From the IMG/VR virus record IMGVR_UViG_3300013006_002409, positions 1-43,501 of that record: a stretch of 43,501 nucleotides of DNA, one strand, 5' to 3'. Both the position numbers and the translations under genes were made by a program. Positions 8,601 to 17,366 of the stretch are shown one piece after another (position 1 is the first letter of the stretch; each line of letters starts with the position of its first letter). Source of the stretch: a virus. Under the pieces are notes generated by a model. That model was given only the letters and a program-made list of their open reading frames with translations. It was not told the origin of the DNA and did not search any database.

Positions 8601-11600
8601 ATCCTCGTCCGCCATGAGTGCGCCGAACCGTTGGTGAATGAGCGCAATCTTCTCTTCCGCTGCCAGTTCCTCGCGGGCCATCGCTTCGCGGCGGAGATCG
8701 CCCTTGCTGCGGCGGATGCCGGACAGCGCCGTCATGCGCTCGATTTGCAAGCGCATGGTGTTGAAGTCCCGCGCGATGCGGGACATGACGTAGGTGCGCC
8801 GCCGGGGGTCGTCGATGCGGGCAAGCGCGTGGTCGGAGAGGATGCCCGCGACCTGGGCAGGGCCGAGGGAGAAGGCGGGATACGTCGTAGGGTCCGATTC
8901 ATTTACCGCCCGAGCCTCGGCAATCTGCGCCTGGGTGGGTAACGTGCCAAAGGAATATTCCTGGGTGGAGTTATCCGCCACAAACACCGTTCCCGCGTCG
9001 TCGATCGGCACGTAATGCAGTTGATCCGCCACCGCGCTTTTTTCCGTGACTGGCAAGTCAAGCTGGAGCTGTTCCACCAACGCATCCATGACATCGAGAG
9101 GGTCGATGCTCTTGAAATCTGGCCCATTCAGGGTGTCTTGCAGCCATTCCCAAAACGGGGCTTGTTGATCAGCCGATTCCGCGTGTCGGGAAATTTGGTC
9201 GATGATTCCAGTTCCGGCCACTCGGGCAGCGGTTGCCCGTTTTGCTGGTAAATCGGTGGGTCCATCGTCAGCCAACAATCGGCCCCACCATCCGGCATTT
9301 TCATCTGAGCGGAGTTCGGGGGGGGCGGTGTACGTTTGGATTTCATGTCCGTCTGGAAAAAGAACTCCGGTAGCGCTTTTGTAATAAAGCGTGGGTCCGT
9401 CAGTGCGCAAGTTGAAAGTGGCGTAACGCCCGCCAATCGAAAAGCTGCCGGAATCTTCCTGAACTCGCTCGCCAACAACACCGCTTTCCAATCCATAGAA
9501 AGCGGGCGTCGCTGAATAAAGACCCGTCTCCATGCCTGATTCATACCAATTCCGGCCCTTTTCATCGACGTAGTCCACGATCATGTCAGTGAGCATATTG
9601 TCCCTGTTCATGCCGTGGAATTTGTTAATCATCCGCTCTGCTTCCAGTTTGGAAGATGCTTTCGCATGGAGCATCAAAAATGCTCCCCCTTGACTTAACG
9701 TGTAAGAAGCCAATTGGTCTTTGGTGATTTGCAAAATATCAATCGCGGACCCGGTAAATGTTGAGGCGATTGCCCCTCTTGCCGTGGTAATAAATCCTAA
9801 AATATGATTCGGGTTTTCCCTGTCACCTTCGATGTCACGAGCAATCAATGCAACCTGGTCAGGACTCAATGCTTCGCGCCCAAGATCATTTACCTTGTCA
9901 ATCAAGCGACTTGGCCACGCATACGGATCAACTTCTTTGCCTACTTCACGCAAGGCATACTGTGGAATGCGATGATCATTCACCACTCCTATTTCGTCAA
10001 TCGTCGCAAAAGATGAATGATTAATCACTACATGATCCACCATTCTAATCCCATGCTTCTTCATTTCCTCAGAATGGAGGAGCGTGACTCTTAAGTCCGC
10101 CCTTGATGGGCTAGGATCACCGCTTGGGTGGTTGTGAATCAAAAAATAACTGTCAGCCTTGGCGGCTTGTAAAAATGCCAAATGCTCCGCCAGCCCTTCC
10201 TCAATGGTTTTCCCGCCCGCAAATACCGCCGCCGAGGTAGGAACCCGCGAAGTGATCGCCATGGAATCAAGAATCTGATAGCCTTCCCCGCCTTTGTGGC
10301 GTTTGGTCCGCCGCTTGGTAGCCAACAGATAGAATGTTTCAAAACGCGGATTTCTCAAGGCTTGGGCTTTTACTGCCAATTCCTCCGGCGAGCCAATCGT
10401 TTCGCCAATGAACCTTACTTGGAGATCGGTTTCAAGACCGCTGGCGAGGCGTTGCCGTATGATGGCCGCGTTTCCGATTCGTCCGCGTAAATCCCGTTCT
10501 TGAGCCAGTCCTTCGGTGGTGGCGGCAACTTCACGGGCATCCCCTTCAAGGATGCTTTTCGAGAATTCGAGTAGGAGTTGGCGTTTGTCTTCATAGGAAG
10601 TTTTAGGCTGTTCCAAACGTAGTTCCTCTTCCCCGATGGTGTCAAGAAGTGACTTGTGGAATGAGCCAATCGAAAAGGAACCCTCCCCGCCCATCTCCAT
10701 TGGCGTCCCGTTCTCTTCCGTGATCTTGATCTTGGATTCGTCGAAGATGACATAGTTGTAAGAGCCGCTTCCGCCATCCCGGCTATTTCCATCCAGGTAA
10801 CGGATGCCGGGGATGCCCTTGGCCAGCAAACCCATGGAAACCTTCGCGGAGTTGTCACCCGAAATGGCCCGCATTCCAACCTTATCCTGGCGGTTTGCTT
10901 TCGCTTGCGCTTCGTAAAAATCCCGCACGTTTACATTCCATCGGGATAGCTTTCTTTCAATTGCTGCAATGTCGCTTTGCAGCTGACTTTCTTCAAAAGT
11001 CTCTGGATTGATTTGGCCCTCCAGTTCTTTCAGCTTCGCCCGCAATGCATCGTTTTCGGATTCATCTATGCCAAGCGCTGCCTTCACCTTCTCACTCTGT
11101 TCACTCAGCGGCTTGTCCCAGTCCAGCAGATCCTCCTCGTTCACGTCAAGCGTGACGGTGTAGAGGTTGGCAGCAGCTTCCGCAATAGCAAGGCGTGCTC
11201 TCCCTTGTTGAAGTAGTGCCAAGCCTTGCGCTTCTGTAAGCGTCTCATCCAAAATAGAAAGACCGTCCAAGATATCTTCATCTGAAACTTTAGCATTCAT
11301 CTGACCCGCCACCCACGCGGGTCTGTCAGCACTAAATCCCGCATCACGTAGTTTCTTGAATTCTGGATGCAGTTGAGTATAAGATTTCGCAACTTCCCGA
11401 TTTACTGCAAAATACAGCCCCCAGCCAAACGCCTGCGCTCCCTCTCCCGTCCCGATCTTGTCGGTGCTGAACTTGTCCACCTTGTGCGGCGTGCCGTGGT
11501 AGGCACCGATGGAGAACGCTGCCGGGCCGATGACACTCGGCGAGCCTTCCGCGCCTGGGAAGGTCTGGGTTTGCGGCGTGGGGGTGACCGTGGAGCGGCC

Positions 11601-14600
11601 AATCGAAAACGGAAACGTCCCTTGATCTAGTCCACCGTCGCCCAGAATGCCGCCCGCGCTTTCTCCGCCACCTCGTAACGGGTTAGAATACGCTCCTGCA
11701 CGTCGGCCGGAAGATGCGATATCGATAAGCTTGGCGCTGTTTTCGGCATTGCGGCGGGTGTTGCTTCGGCTGACTTCGGCTTCGGCTTTGTTGAAGAGTT
11801 GCTTGAAGGTGCCATCGAAAAGAGAGTGCATCACTGGCAGCACTTCGTCAATGCCTTTGCCGGTGGCAGCAGCTACCTTTTCACTAAGTCGCTCGATGTC
11901 CCTTGGCTTGGTGATCCGTTGCTCAGTGGAAACCAAGGTCGCCACGCCCAGCACCTCCACGCCGTTGTCCATCAGCATCCGGGCAAAGGCAATCCAGCTT
12001 TCGCCGGTGTTGTGCACGTCCTCGGTGATAAATACCCGCTTGCCTTGGAGATCGGCAATAACTTTCGCCACGGGCTCGAATGCTACCGGGTCCGCTTCCT
12101 TCTTAAAAAACGTCCGCTTGTTTTTCGCTTCCCCCTTGGCCCTCGCTATGCCCACCGTCCGCTTTTCAATCGCTTGCCCAAAATCTTTGGAAATTCGATT
12201 TGCCAGTGCATCAGGTAGAATGTTCCGCCCGCTGGTCGATGGCATGGGAAGCAACACCGCATCACGCGGAATCCCGGCAAATGCCGCCGTCTTGTAATAC
12301 TTCGAGACGATTTCCTTCGCTCGCTCCGGGTCCGCCCCTGCATCCAGCCACGCCGTCTTGTCGTGGCGCAGGTCCCGAACATTGGAGGCACTGAAAAACG
12401 GGCGGTCTGCCCGACCAATCGAAAACGGAATGTCATCCGCTTCCATGTCAGCATCGTGCCCGCCCATCATGCGGTCAAATTCCTTTCTCACGGCGGCGTC
12501 GTGTTCGGTTTGCTGGTCGAGTCCGAGCAGCTTGTCGAGGTAGGCGTCGTAGCCTTCCTTGTCAAAGGTGCCGTCGCGCTCCGCCTTCTTCATGGCGATG
12601 GCGCGGGAAAGACTCAGCCCCCAGCGGGTGCGGACAGCCTGCATGAATGCGACCCACTTGCCAATCGTGCCAGGCATGAGCTTGGCCAGCGCGGTGAGGT
12701 TGCGAGAAATCACGCCGCGAGTGAGGCCAAACTTGCCCTTCCCGTCTTTCTTGCGAGTGCGGAGCAGTTCCATTTCCCCAATTTCAGAAAACGCCTCATC
12801 GAGCATGGCTTCAATGTATTGTGCCGGAGTTCCTTTGAACCCTTTTGGAATCAATTCCACGGGCACGTTACCGCTGTTGATATGCTCATCGGTGATTCCC
12901 TCAGGGATAAAACGCAGTTGCACGCCGTCCTTGGTCGTCTTTCCTGCCAGCACGGTATCCAACGAACGAAGCAGGGCAATCTCATCAGCGCGGGTGATGG
13001 TGCCGAGCTTGCGTGCGCCGCGCCGGATACCGTGGAAAGTTTCGTGAAAAACCTCCGTCACTGACGCCCCGTTAAACAGCCGATTGACGGTTTGTCTCAT
13101 TCCTAACGCAAAATCAGTGTTTGAATAACCGAGCACGGAGCGGGCGATGTCGCCGGTGCCGCCTTCCGCCTGTTCCTTTAGCGCGATTTGCGCAGCATAG
13201 CGGGCAGCAGATGGGGCCGTTGGATGGGATGGGTCAAACTCCCCGAGATTTACTTCCAGCGTGGACGCAGGATCCAGCGCCACCGCTGCCTTGGCCGCTT
13301 CCATGAGTGAGCCAAGCGCGGCGATTTGATCCGCTTTTAGGTTATCCAGTGCGACGGTGTGGGCGCGGGCGATGCGAAGTGCGCCGGAAAGGTCAGGCGA
13401 CACGCCGAGTTCCTTACCATCCGCATCAAAGACAAAGATTCCCTCGTTGGTCTGGGTCATCGTCGGGGGCGAGTAGCCGAGCCGCCCGAGGTCGGTCTTG
13501 GCTTGGCGTTGGCTGGCCAGTTCCACCTTGCGCGCCTCCACCGCCGCTTTCGCTTCTTCCGTGTTGGGGTCGTGGGTGGCCATGGCGATATCCACGGCGG
13601 TGGCGAGTGATGCCGGACCTTCTGCCGCACGGATGGCGGCAATGCCATCCGCTGTGATGCCCAAGGCTTGCAGCTCAGTGGTGCTGGCGCTGGCAAAAGC
13701 CGCATTGCGCGACTCTTGCGACAGCCCGCCAGCGGCCCCGAGGATGGCCAGCGGAAGCAGGGTCAAAAAGATTTCCGGGGCTTGCGCCCAGGTGCCCGCA
13801 AGTTCCTTGCTCCAGTCCACATCCGGCACATCTTCTGTGAGCGCAGCGGCGAGGTCTTGCACGCCATAGACGAGCGAGTCTTGCACGAGCTCGATGCCGG
13901 TTTCCGCCGTGGCAATGGTACCGGCTTTGACGGTGCCGCGCAGCACCCGGTTGGTGATCTGGTCACCCAGCGCATCCAAGGCCTTGGTGAAGCCCGGCAG
14001 CTTGCGCGACCAGATGCCGAAGCCGACTTTTTCCAGCGCGATTTGGGGCAGCGCGATGATCGGCGCGAGCCCTTCCGCGATGGCGGTGGCTTCCTCGTCT
14101 GTCTTGCCCGCCGCGAGCATCCGCCCGCGCATTTCCTCGTAGGCTTGCCCTTCCATGGCAAACGCCATGGTACCCATGCCCAAGACCGGCACGGCCATGG
14201 TCAGGGAAATGCCCGTGACGCCGGGCGCTTGGTAGGCGACATTTTCCCAGAACCCCGGCTTGCCGTCTCCAAACGCGGACTTGAGCGGATCATAATCTTC
14301 CCGCGCCACCTTGCGCACATCTGCCGCGAAGTTCCGGCGCATTTGAAAATCCTTTTGCCCCTGCTGCCGCGCCGCTTCCGCCGCCGGATAGTTCTCGGTG
14401 CCGTAAAATGCATCCGCAAAGCCCAAGGCCATGGGGGTGGGTTCTGCCATGCCGAGCGCTTGCGCGGACTCCACCGCATTCCTCCCGTAGTCGGAAATGG
14501 CCTGACCTGTCTGCTTGCCCATATTTGCCCAGAACGTCGCCCGTTCCTCGACCGGCAGCGCCTTGGCGCGGATGGCCAGCGCGTCCATGAATTCCGGGCG

Positions 14601-15377
14601 TTGCTCCGGCGTCAGCTTGGCGTAGGCATCCATCGCCGCAGCGGTGATGTCGCCATTTTGCTTAAAAGTCCGCCACACGTTTACAAGCGGTTCACGGAAG
14701 GCATCCACCTTTTCTTTCGCCCGCTGCCGGGTCTCGTGCCAAGCTTCGAGGTAATCGGCTTCGCGCTCGGGATCATACCCGGCGTGGGTCTTGAGCTTTT
14801 GCCGGAATGCCGCGTAGCCGCCGGACGGGTCACTCGGCAGCATGGCATCGTGGTAGGCGGCAAGTTGCAGGTCTTGGCCCAGCGCTTTGGCATCCTTGCG
14901 CTTGCCCGCATCTTTCTTAATCAGGGTGTAAAGTTCCTCCGGCGTGCTCGCCATTTCGTTGAAAACGGCCAGACTGGCCACCTGCATCTGCACGGCGCGT
15001 TGCAACTCGGTGGGGGCGGGCGGCTCGTCGTGGTGGAGTTCCATCCACGATTCATTGATGAGCGTGCGCTTGGCGGTTTCTGGATCCGCCTCGAAGTCGA
15101 GATTCATCCCCGCAAACGCTTTGTCCGGATCTTGGACGGCAGCGTCCAAGGCATCTTGGCCGGACCGCCGCCAATCGCTCAGAGCTTGGTCGTAGTCCTT
15201 GTCCTCCTCGACCCACCGGCTTTGCCCAAACGTGTCCAGCATGGCCGGTGGTGGGGCCGAGGATTGGGGGATGCCCAGCACCCGCACCGGCGCGATTTCC
15301 GGCTGAGTGGGTGCGGGCGCGAAGTTGGTTTCGGCGGAGTTGTCCACCAAGGGGATGTCGGAGATTTTGAAGGCCAT
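5607..15377 (-). CDS. Giant polyvalent internal virion protein (gp16 slot): zincin, PRTase, ART, JAMM domains
   Basis: The product has 3256 residues; T7 gp16 has about 1320. Visible parts: a helical N-terminal region with a hydrophobic stretch near 385-410; a zincin motif HETFH (H778-H782) with candidate third ligands E861 or E865; a phosphoribosyltransferase-like PRPP loop, FITEDVHNTGES, near 1117-1128; an ADP-ribosyltransferase of the polyvalent type starting AYHGTPHKVDKF at 1292 with GWGLYFA and a late IRYLDGNSRD; and a RadC-like JAMM domain with H1748-x-H1750-x10-D1761 (HNHPSGDPSPSRAD). The C-terminal 1090 residues are helical and resemble large polyvalent-protein associated domains. The linker [PAS]FS[IL]G occurs six times, with F at 985, 1257, 1288, 1568, 1979 and 2169. 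The protein is probably packaged and ejected with the DNA. Enzyme calls rest on motifs; activity is inferred. Confidence 0.85.
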   Translation of the reverse strand: MAFKISDIPLVDNSAETNFAPAPTQPEIAPVRVLGIPQSSAPPPAMLDTFGQSRWVEEDKDYDQALSDWRRSGQDALDAAVQDPDKAFAGMNLDFEADPETAKRTLINESWMELHHDEPPAPTELQRAVQMQVASLAVFNEMASTPEELYTLIKKDAGKRKDAKALGQDLQLAAYHDAMLPSDPSGGYAAFRQKLKTHAGYDPEREADYLEAWHETRQRAKEKVDAFREPLVNVWRTFKQNGDITAAAMDAYAKLTPEQRPEFMDALAIRAKALPVEERATFWANMGKQTGQAISDYGRNAVESAQALGMAEPTPMALGFADAFYGTENYPAAEAARQQGQKDFQMRRNFAADVRKVAREDYDPLKSAFGDGKPGFWENVAYQAPGVTGISLTMAVPVLGMGTMAFAMEGQAYEEMRGRMLAAGKTDEEATAIAEGLAPIIALPQIALEKVGFGIWSRKLPGFTKALDALGDQITNRVLRGTVKAGTIATAETGIELVQDSLVYGVQDLAAALTEDVPDVDWSKELAGTWAQAPEIFLTLLPLAILGAAGGLSQESRNAAFASASTTELQALGITADGIAAIRAAEGPASLATAVDIAMATHDPNTEEAKAAVEARKVELASQRQAKTDLGRLGYSPPTMTQTNEGIFVFDADGKELGVSPDLSGALRIARAHTVALDNLKADQIAALGSLMEAAKAAVALDPASTLEVNLGEFDPSHPTAPSAARYAAQIALKEQAEGGTGDIARSVLGYSNTDFALGMRQTVNRLFNGASVTEVFHETFHGIRRGARKLGTITRADEIALLRSLDTVLAGKTTKDGVQLRFIPEGITDEHINSGNVPVELIPKGFKGTPAQYIEAMLDEAFSEIGEMELLRTRKKDGKGKFGLTRGVISRNLTALAKLMPGTIGKWVAFMQAVRTRWGLSLSRAIAMKKAERDGTFDKEGYDAYLDKLLGLDQQTEHDAAVRKEFDRMMGGHDADMEADDIPFSIGRADRPFFSASNVRDLRHDKTAWLDAGADPERAKEIVSKYYKTAAFAGIPRDAVLLPMPSTSGRNILPDALANRISKDFGQAIEKRTVGIARAKGEAKNKRTFFKKEADPVAFEPVAKVIADLQGKRVFITEDVHNTGESWIAFARMLMDNGVEVLGVATLVSTEQRITKPRDIERLSEKVAAATGKGIDEVLPVMHSLFDGTFKQLFNKAEAEVSRSNTRRNAENSAKLIDIASSGRRAGAYSNPLRGGGESAGGILGDGGLDQGTFPFSIGRSTVTPTPQTQTFPGAEGSPSVIGPAAFSIGAYHGTPHKVDKFSTDKIGTGEGAQAFGWGLYFAVNREVAKSYTQLHPEFKKLRDAGFSADRPAWVAGQMNAKVSDEDILDGLSILDETLTEAQGLALLQQGRARLAIAEAAANLYTVTLDVNEEDLLDWDKPLSEQSEKVKAALGIDESENDALRAKLKELEGQINPETFEESQLQSDIAAIERKLSRWNVNVRDFYEAQAKANRQDKVGMRAISGDNSAKVSMGLLAKGIPGIRYLDGNSRDGGSGSYNYVIFDESKIKITEENGTPMEMGGEGSFSIGSFHKSLLDTIGEEELRLEQPKTSYEDKRQLLLEFSKSILEGDAREVAATTEGLAQERDLRGRIGNAAIIRQRLASGLETDLQVRFIGETIGSPEELAVKAQALRNPRFETFYLLATKRRTKRHKGGEGYQILDSMAITSRVPTSAAVFAGGKTIEEGLAEHLAFLQAAKADSYFLIHNHPSGDPSPSRADLRVTLLHSEEMKKHGIRMVDHVVINHSSFATIDEIGVVNDHRIPQYALREVGKEVDPYAWPSRLIDKVNDLGREALSPDQVALIARDIEGDRENPNHILGFITTARGAIASTFTGSAIDILQITKDQLASYTLSQGGAFLMLHAKASSKLEAERMINKFHGMNRDNMLTDMIVDYVDEKGRNWYESGMETGLYSATPAFYGLESGVVGERVQEDSGSFSIGGRYATFNLRTDGPTLYYKSATGVLFPDGHEIQTYTAPPELRSDENAGWWGRLLADDGPTDLPAKRATAARVAGTGIIDQISRHAESADQQAPFWEWLQDTLNGPDFKSIDPLDVMDALVEQLQLDLPVTEKSAVADQLHYVPIDDAGTVFVADNSTQEYSFGTLPTQAQIAEARAVNESDPTTYPAFSLGPAQVAGILSDHALARIDDPRRRTYVMSRIARDFNTMRLQIERMTALSGIRRSKGDLRREAMAREELAAEEKIALIHQRFGALMADEDLAKIKSQPVHAFLADPTTPLRGRLKSKAAAIREHPEMFQLHRAGDYDGSDGVSRSVFGGQRMPDQAAQELYDEGLIKEPTADALWEALLVEQKTVASMKELLVMAQEQIREAKLEAKQEANEWLATQGKDQEVNFSDKEEIRRSLRMLDAILLALPAEIRGKIGGYTQISMIGTDAARLAYLKDKLAKADKELETFLRVEYAKEWEELLKKAAPKTNEAGQRPTGSIAADAYDIFRVAEWAMGQSFVVGEAEADKYDAIADNPDTEIKDADLARVKAQMIRLTTNWPAADAARREQAVLEGDKIYFGGLQALAIENSRRRERLGKLRTSAIKGTGKTGARMEREAAKQTDATKVGSIKAMSWEFLSFGQLVNVLFGEKSDAAQWFSGRELAASNAAFDGFQAKANSLESLFDTLSGNRFDGEKLRHRMATSQTIQVTDALGVQQAFSEASAITFLLMWRQEDGKRHMQGIISEETGAIVSNWGWNDDSAASIESQLSREGKAVMAFLGQSYGEEYERINDVFRRIWSVSMPRHKMYAPLSINPKQGKADTIMDPVSGDTMGAGMTPGSLKNRSFSAIAQPEFKDAFQVFLTHARQMEHFIAYGEFSRDALGVINRWETRSAILAAGGQAAATTLSKWIDYFALGGVQCANIGSQWGRKINGMLGRISQAALVGRVSVLAMQSLQLAAASFKMPLGAFLTRFAKLSAGRLGWGDAINSDYIQRRASQMPPLVRDMLQGMGAGTPNRAKFLAAKLGETISGADALFTAGTYAIFYDYHLKITKDAAAAHREAERLTDQVAQPTRTGARSWLEVANQGNPAFRAIWNFSSDPRQKGSLLVYEAMRRDTSGLDKAGNVAFTAAKVWIIGGILATLLRAISRDLRNDDDDEIFDERYWSPGRLALMAATGPLSAVPYLGGMVEASTWAATGQFMPKGGMLNFVEDAAALPLKWSKGKVEPLKDLETLATGGAGFSGTSAAAASALHIIRDVVGFIENLEGPD

Positions 15378-15380
15378 GGC

Positions 15381-17366
15381 TTAAATTTTGGAAATTTTGG
15401 TCACTCGGCCACCCCAGCCATTTGAGCCATCTTTCGGCCGGTAAATGTCGATGGTTTCCGGCAAGTCGCCGGTGCGTGAATCGGAAGCAGGCACGGTGTC
15501 GTCATAGGACACGAGGAATTCCCCCTGGGTGGTTTCGATCTTGATCTTGTCGCCGTGTTCCAGCCCGAGGCGCACCGCCAGACTTTTGGAAATGGCGGCA
15601 GACTGCCCCGCCACGAGCTTGTTGTTGCGGTGGCCGATGCCCTTGGCACTGTTGCTGTCTGGCGTGGTGTCGGAGTCGTAGCCGTAATTGGAGAGCTTGA
15701 GCCCGCCCTTGGGGATGGCCATGCTGGTTTCTCCCATGCCCGCCCGCGTGGGCCGTGCCGGGATGAGTTGCCGCTTGGCTTCTTGCTTGATGGACTCGCC
15801 GGTGATCCGCTTAAACGCGGCGTCGATCTCCGCAGGCTTGGCCTCGGGATTGAGGCGCAGGTAGTCTTCCATTTGCATCCTCGCAATGCCGTAGTTTCTC
15901 GCAGTGGCGAAATTGGTCTCGTTCGCCGCGTCCACCGCACCGGCTGCCGCAAAGGGAATCGTCGGCTGGCCGAGGCGCAGCGCATTGGCCGCCGCCAGTT
16001 CGATCTCGCTAGCGTTCACGCTGCCACCAGGGCGCTTACTCCACAGCTCGATCATCTTGCGCTGGCCAAGTGGCCCGCTTTCCCGTGCCGCAGCCTCGAT
16101 GCTGGCGGCTTGATCTTCCGAGAACCCCAGGCGCTGGAGCTTGTCTTTGTCCTTGAGAAAGCCAGCGTCCACGATGTCCTGGGTGGTCATGTTCTCAGGC
16201 TTCACGGTCTGACCGAAGCGGCCCACTTTGTGCAGCTCGTCCACTTGCTGGAGCGTAAACTCGCCGTAGTTCTTGGCGGGTTCTGGGCTTTCGAGGGTGC
16301 GGAATTTCTTGGTGAGAGAGTCTTTCTGGAAGCCGGGTTTAAGGTCGCGCATCATGCGGTCAATCTGGGCAATGCGAGCATCAGCATCCTCGGCCTCCGG
16401 GTTGAAGTCCGCGATGGCGGCGGAAAGTTGCCCGTAGACTTGCGCCTGGTAGTCCGGGGACGCGACCCTTTCTTTGTAGTCATCCGCCTGCCGCAGCCGC
16501 AGGCCGTTCTTGAGTTCCTCCACCGCAGTGGGGCGCAGGTCTTGGGTGAGTTCCTCAATTTGTTGCTCGGTGGTGATTTGTCCGCTCACGATGCCGTCCA
16601 TGATGTTGGCACTGGCCTCGTAGGTTTTCTTCCGCATCTGGCCCTTGGCGAAGTCCTGCATTTGCTGGTAGCGGGCGGGATCGGTGCCGGGTGGCACTTG
16701 GTCGGCAGGGTGCAGGTCCAGCCACTCCGCCGGGTCCTCGATCACGGCCTTTTGCTCTGCCCGCTCTTGCAATGTTTGCTGGATTTTAACCTTGGCCGCT
16801 TGCCCTTGCTCCGGCAGTTGGACGCCCGCCGCCACGCTTCGATCCACGATGGACATGGCCAGCGACTCGTCCCCGGCTTGCACCGCTGCATCTAGCTCAT
16901 AATTTAACTGCAGCCCCGCCCGTTTCATGCTGAGCGCTGCCGAGGATGCGGCCACCTGCACGGTCCCCTTGTGCGCAAACTCGGTGTGGAACTGGCGCAG
17001 GCTATCGCGCACTTGGGGCGCAAGCTTGGCGTTCTCGGCGATGCTCTTAGTCCGCTCGAAATACTGGCGGGTTTTCTGGATCCGACTCACCGGGTCCGGG
17101 TCTTTTTCCAAATCGATCTGCAGTTGCGAGAACCCGGAATCGATCTGCATCCGCGCCTCAGACTCGGCGCGGGCGTTCTCCAGCTTTTGCGCTCGGTCGG
17201 CCACGTCCTGGAAAGCCTCGCCCACCCCGCCGATGGCGTCCGCCACGGCACCGCCCAGCGCGGCATTCACCGCCAGCGCGGGAGCGAGGCGCACATTGGT
17301 CTCCCGTGCATCTGGCGCGTCGATCGGGGTGCCTTGCAGGCCGGGAACGTTGGGGATTCTGATCAT
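15381..17366 (-). CDS. Internal virion protein, gp15-like, with C-terminal 3D/DPBB-like domain
   Basis: This 661-residue protein is largely helical and coiled-coil-like from about 50 to 530, like the podoviral internal core protein gp15 whose slot it fills. The C-terminal 110 residues differ. They begin SNYGYDSDTTPDS near Y561, continue with GQSAAISKSLAVRLGLEHGDKI, and end with D622-D623 and GDLPETIDIYRP (D640). That pattern resembles the 3D (Asp-Asp-Asp) or double-psi beta-barrel domain of MltA-type lytic transglycosylases, so this part may cut or bind peptidoglycan during DNA ejection. The start ATG overlaps the stop of the preceding gene (ATGA). The stop is 3 bases before the start of the giant protein. 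Confidence 0.8.
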   Translation of the reverse strand: MIRIPNVPGLQGTPIDAPDARETNVRLAPALAVNAALGGAVADAIGGVGEAFQDVADRAQKLENARAESEARMQIDSGFSQLQIDLEKDPDPVSRIQKTRQYFERTKSIAENAKLAPQVRDSLRQFHTEFAHKGTVQVAASSAALSMKRAGLQLNYELDAAVQAGDESLAMSIVDRSVAAGVQLPEQGQAAKVKIQQTLQERAEQKAVIEDPAEWLDLHPADQVPPGTDPARYQQMQDFAKGQMRKKTYEASANIMDGIVSGQITTEQQIEELTQDLRPTAVEELKNGLRLRQADDYKERVASPDYQAQVYGQLSAAIADFNPEAEDADARIAQIDRMMRDLKPGFQKDSLTKKFRTLESPEPAKNYGEFTLQQVDELHKVGRFGQTVKPENMTTQDIVDAGFLKDKDKLQRLGFSEDQAASIEAAARESGPLGQRKMIELWSKRPGGSVNASEIELAAANALRLGQPTIPFAAAGAVDAANETNFATARNYGIARMQMEDYLRLNPEAKPAEIDAAFKRITGESIKQEAKRQLIPARPTRAGMGETSMAIPKGGLKLSNYGYDSDTTPDSNSAKGIGHRNNKLVAGQSAAISKSLAVRLGLEHGDKIKIETTQGEFLVSYDDTVPASDSRTGDLPETIDIYRPKDGSNGWGGRVTKISKI

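Noticed and set aside
13668-15425. 585-codon plus-strand frame
   Set aside because: Antisense to the N-terminal part of the giant protein, with shadow-type composition.
15555-16895. 446-codon plus-strand frame
   Set aside because: Antisense to the gp15-like gene; no recognisable protein features.
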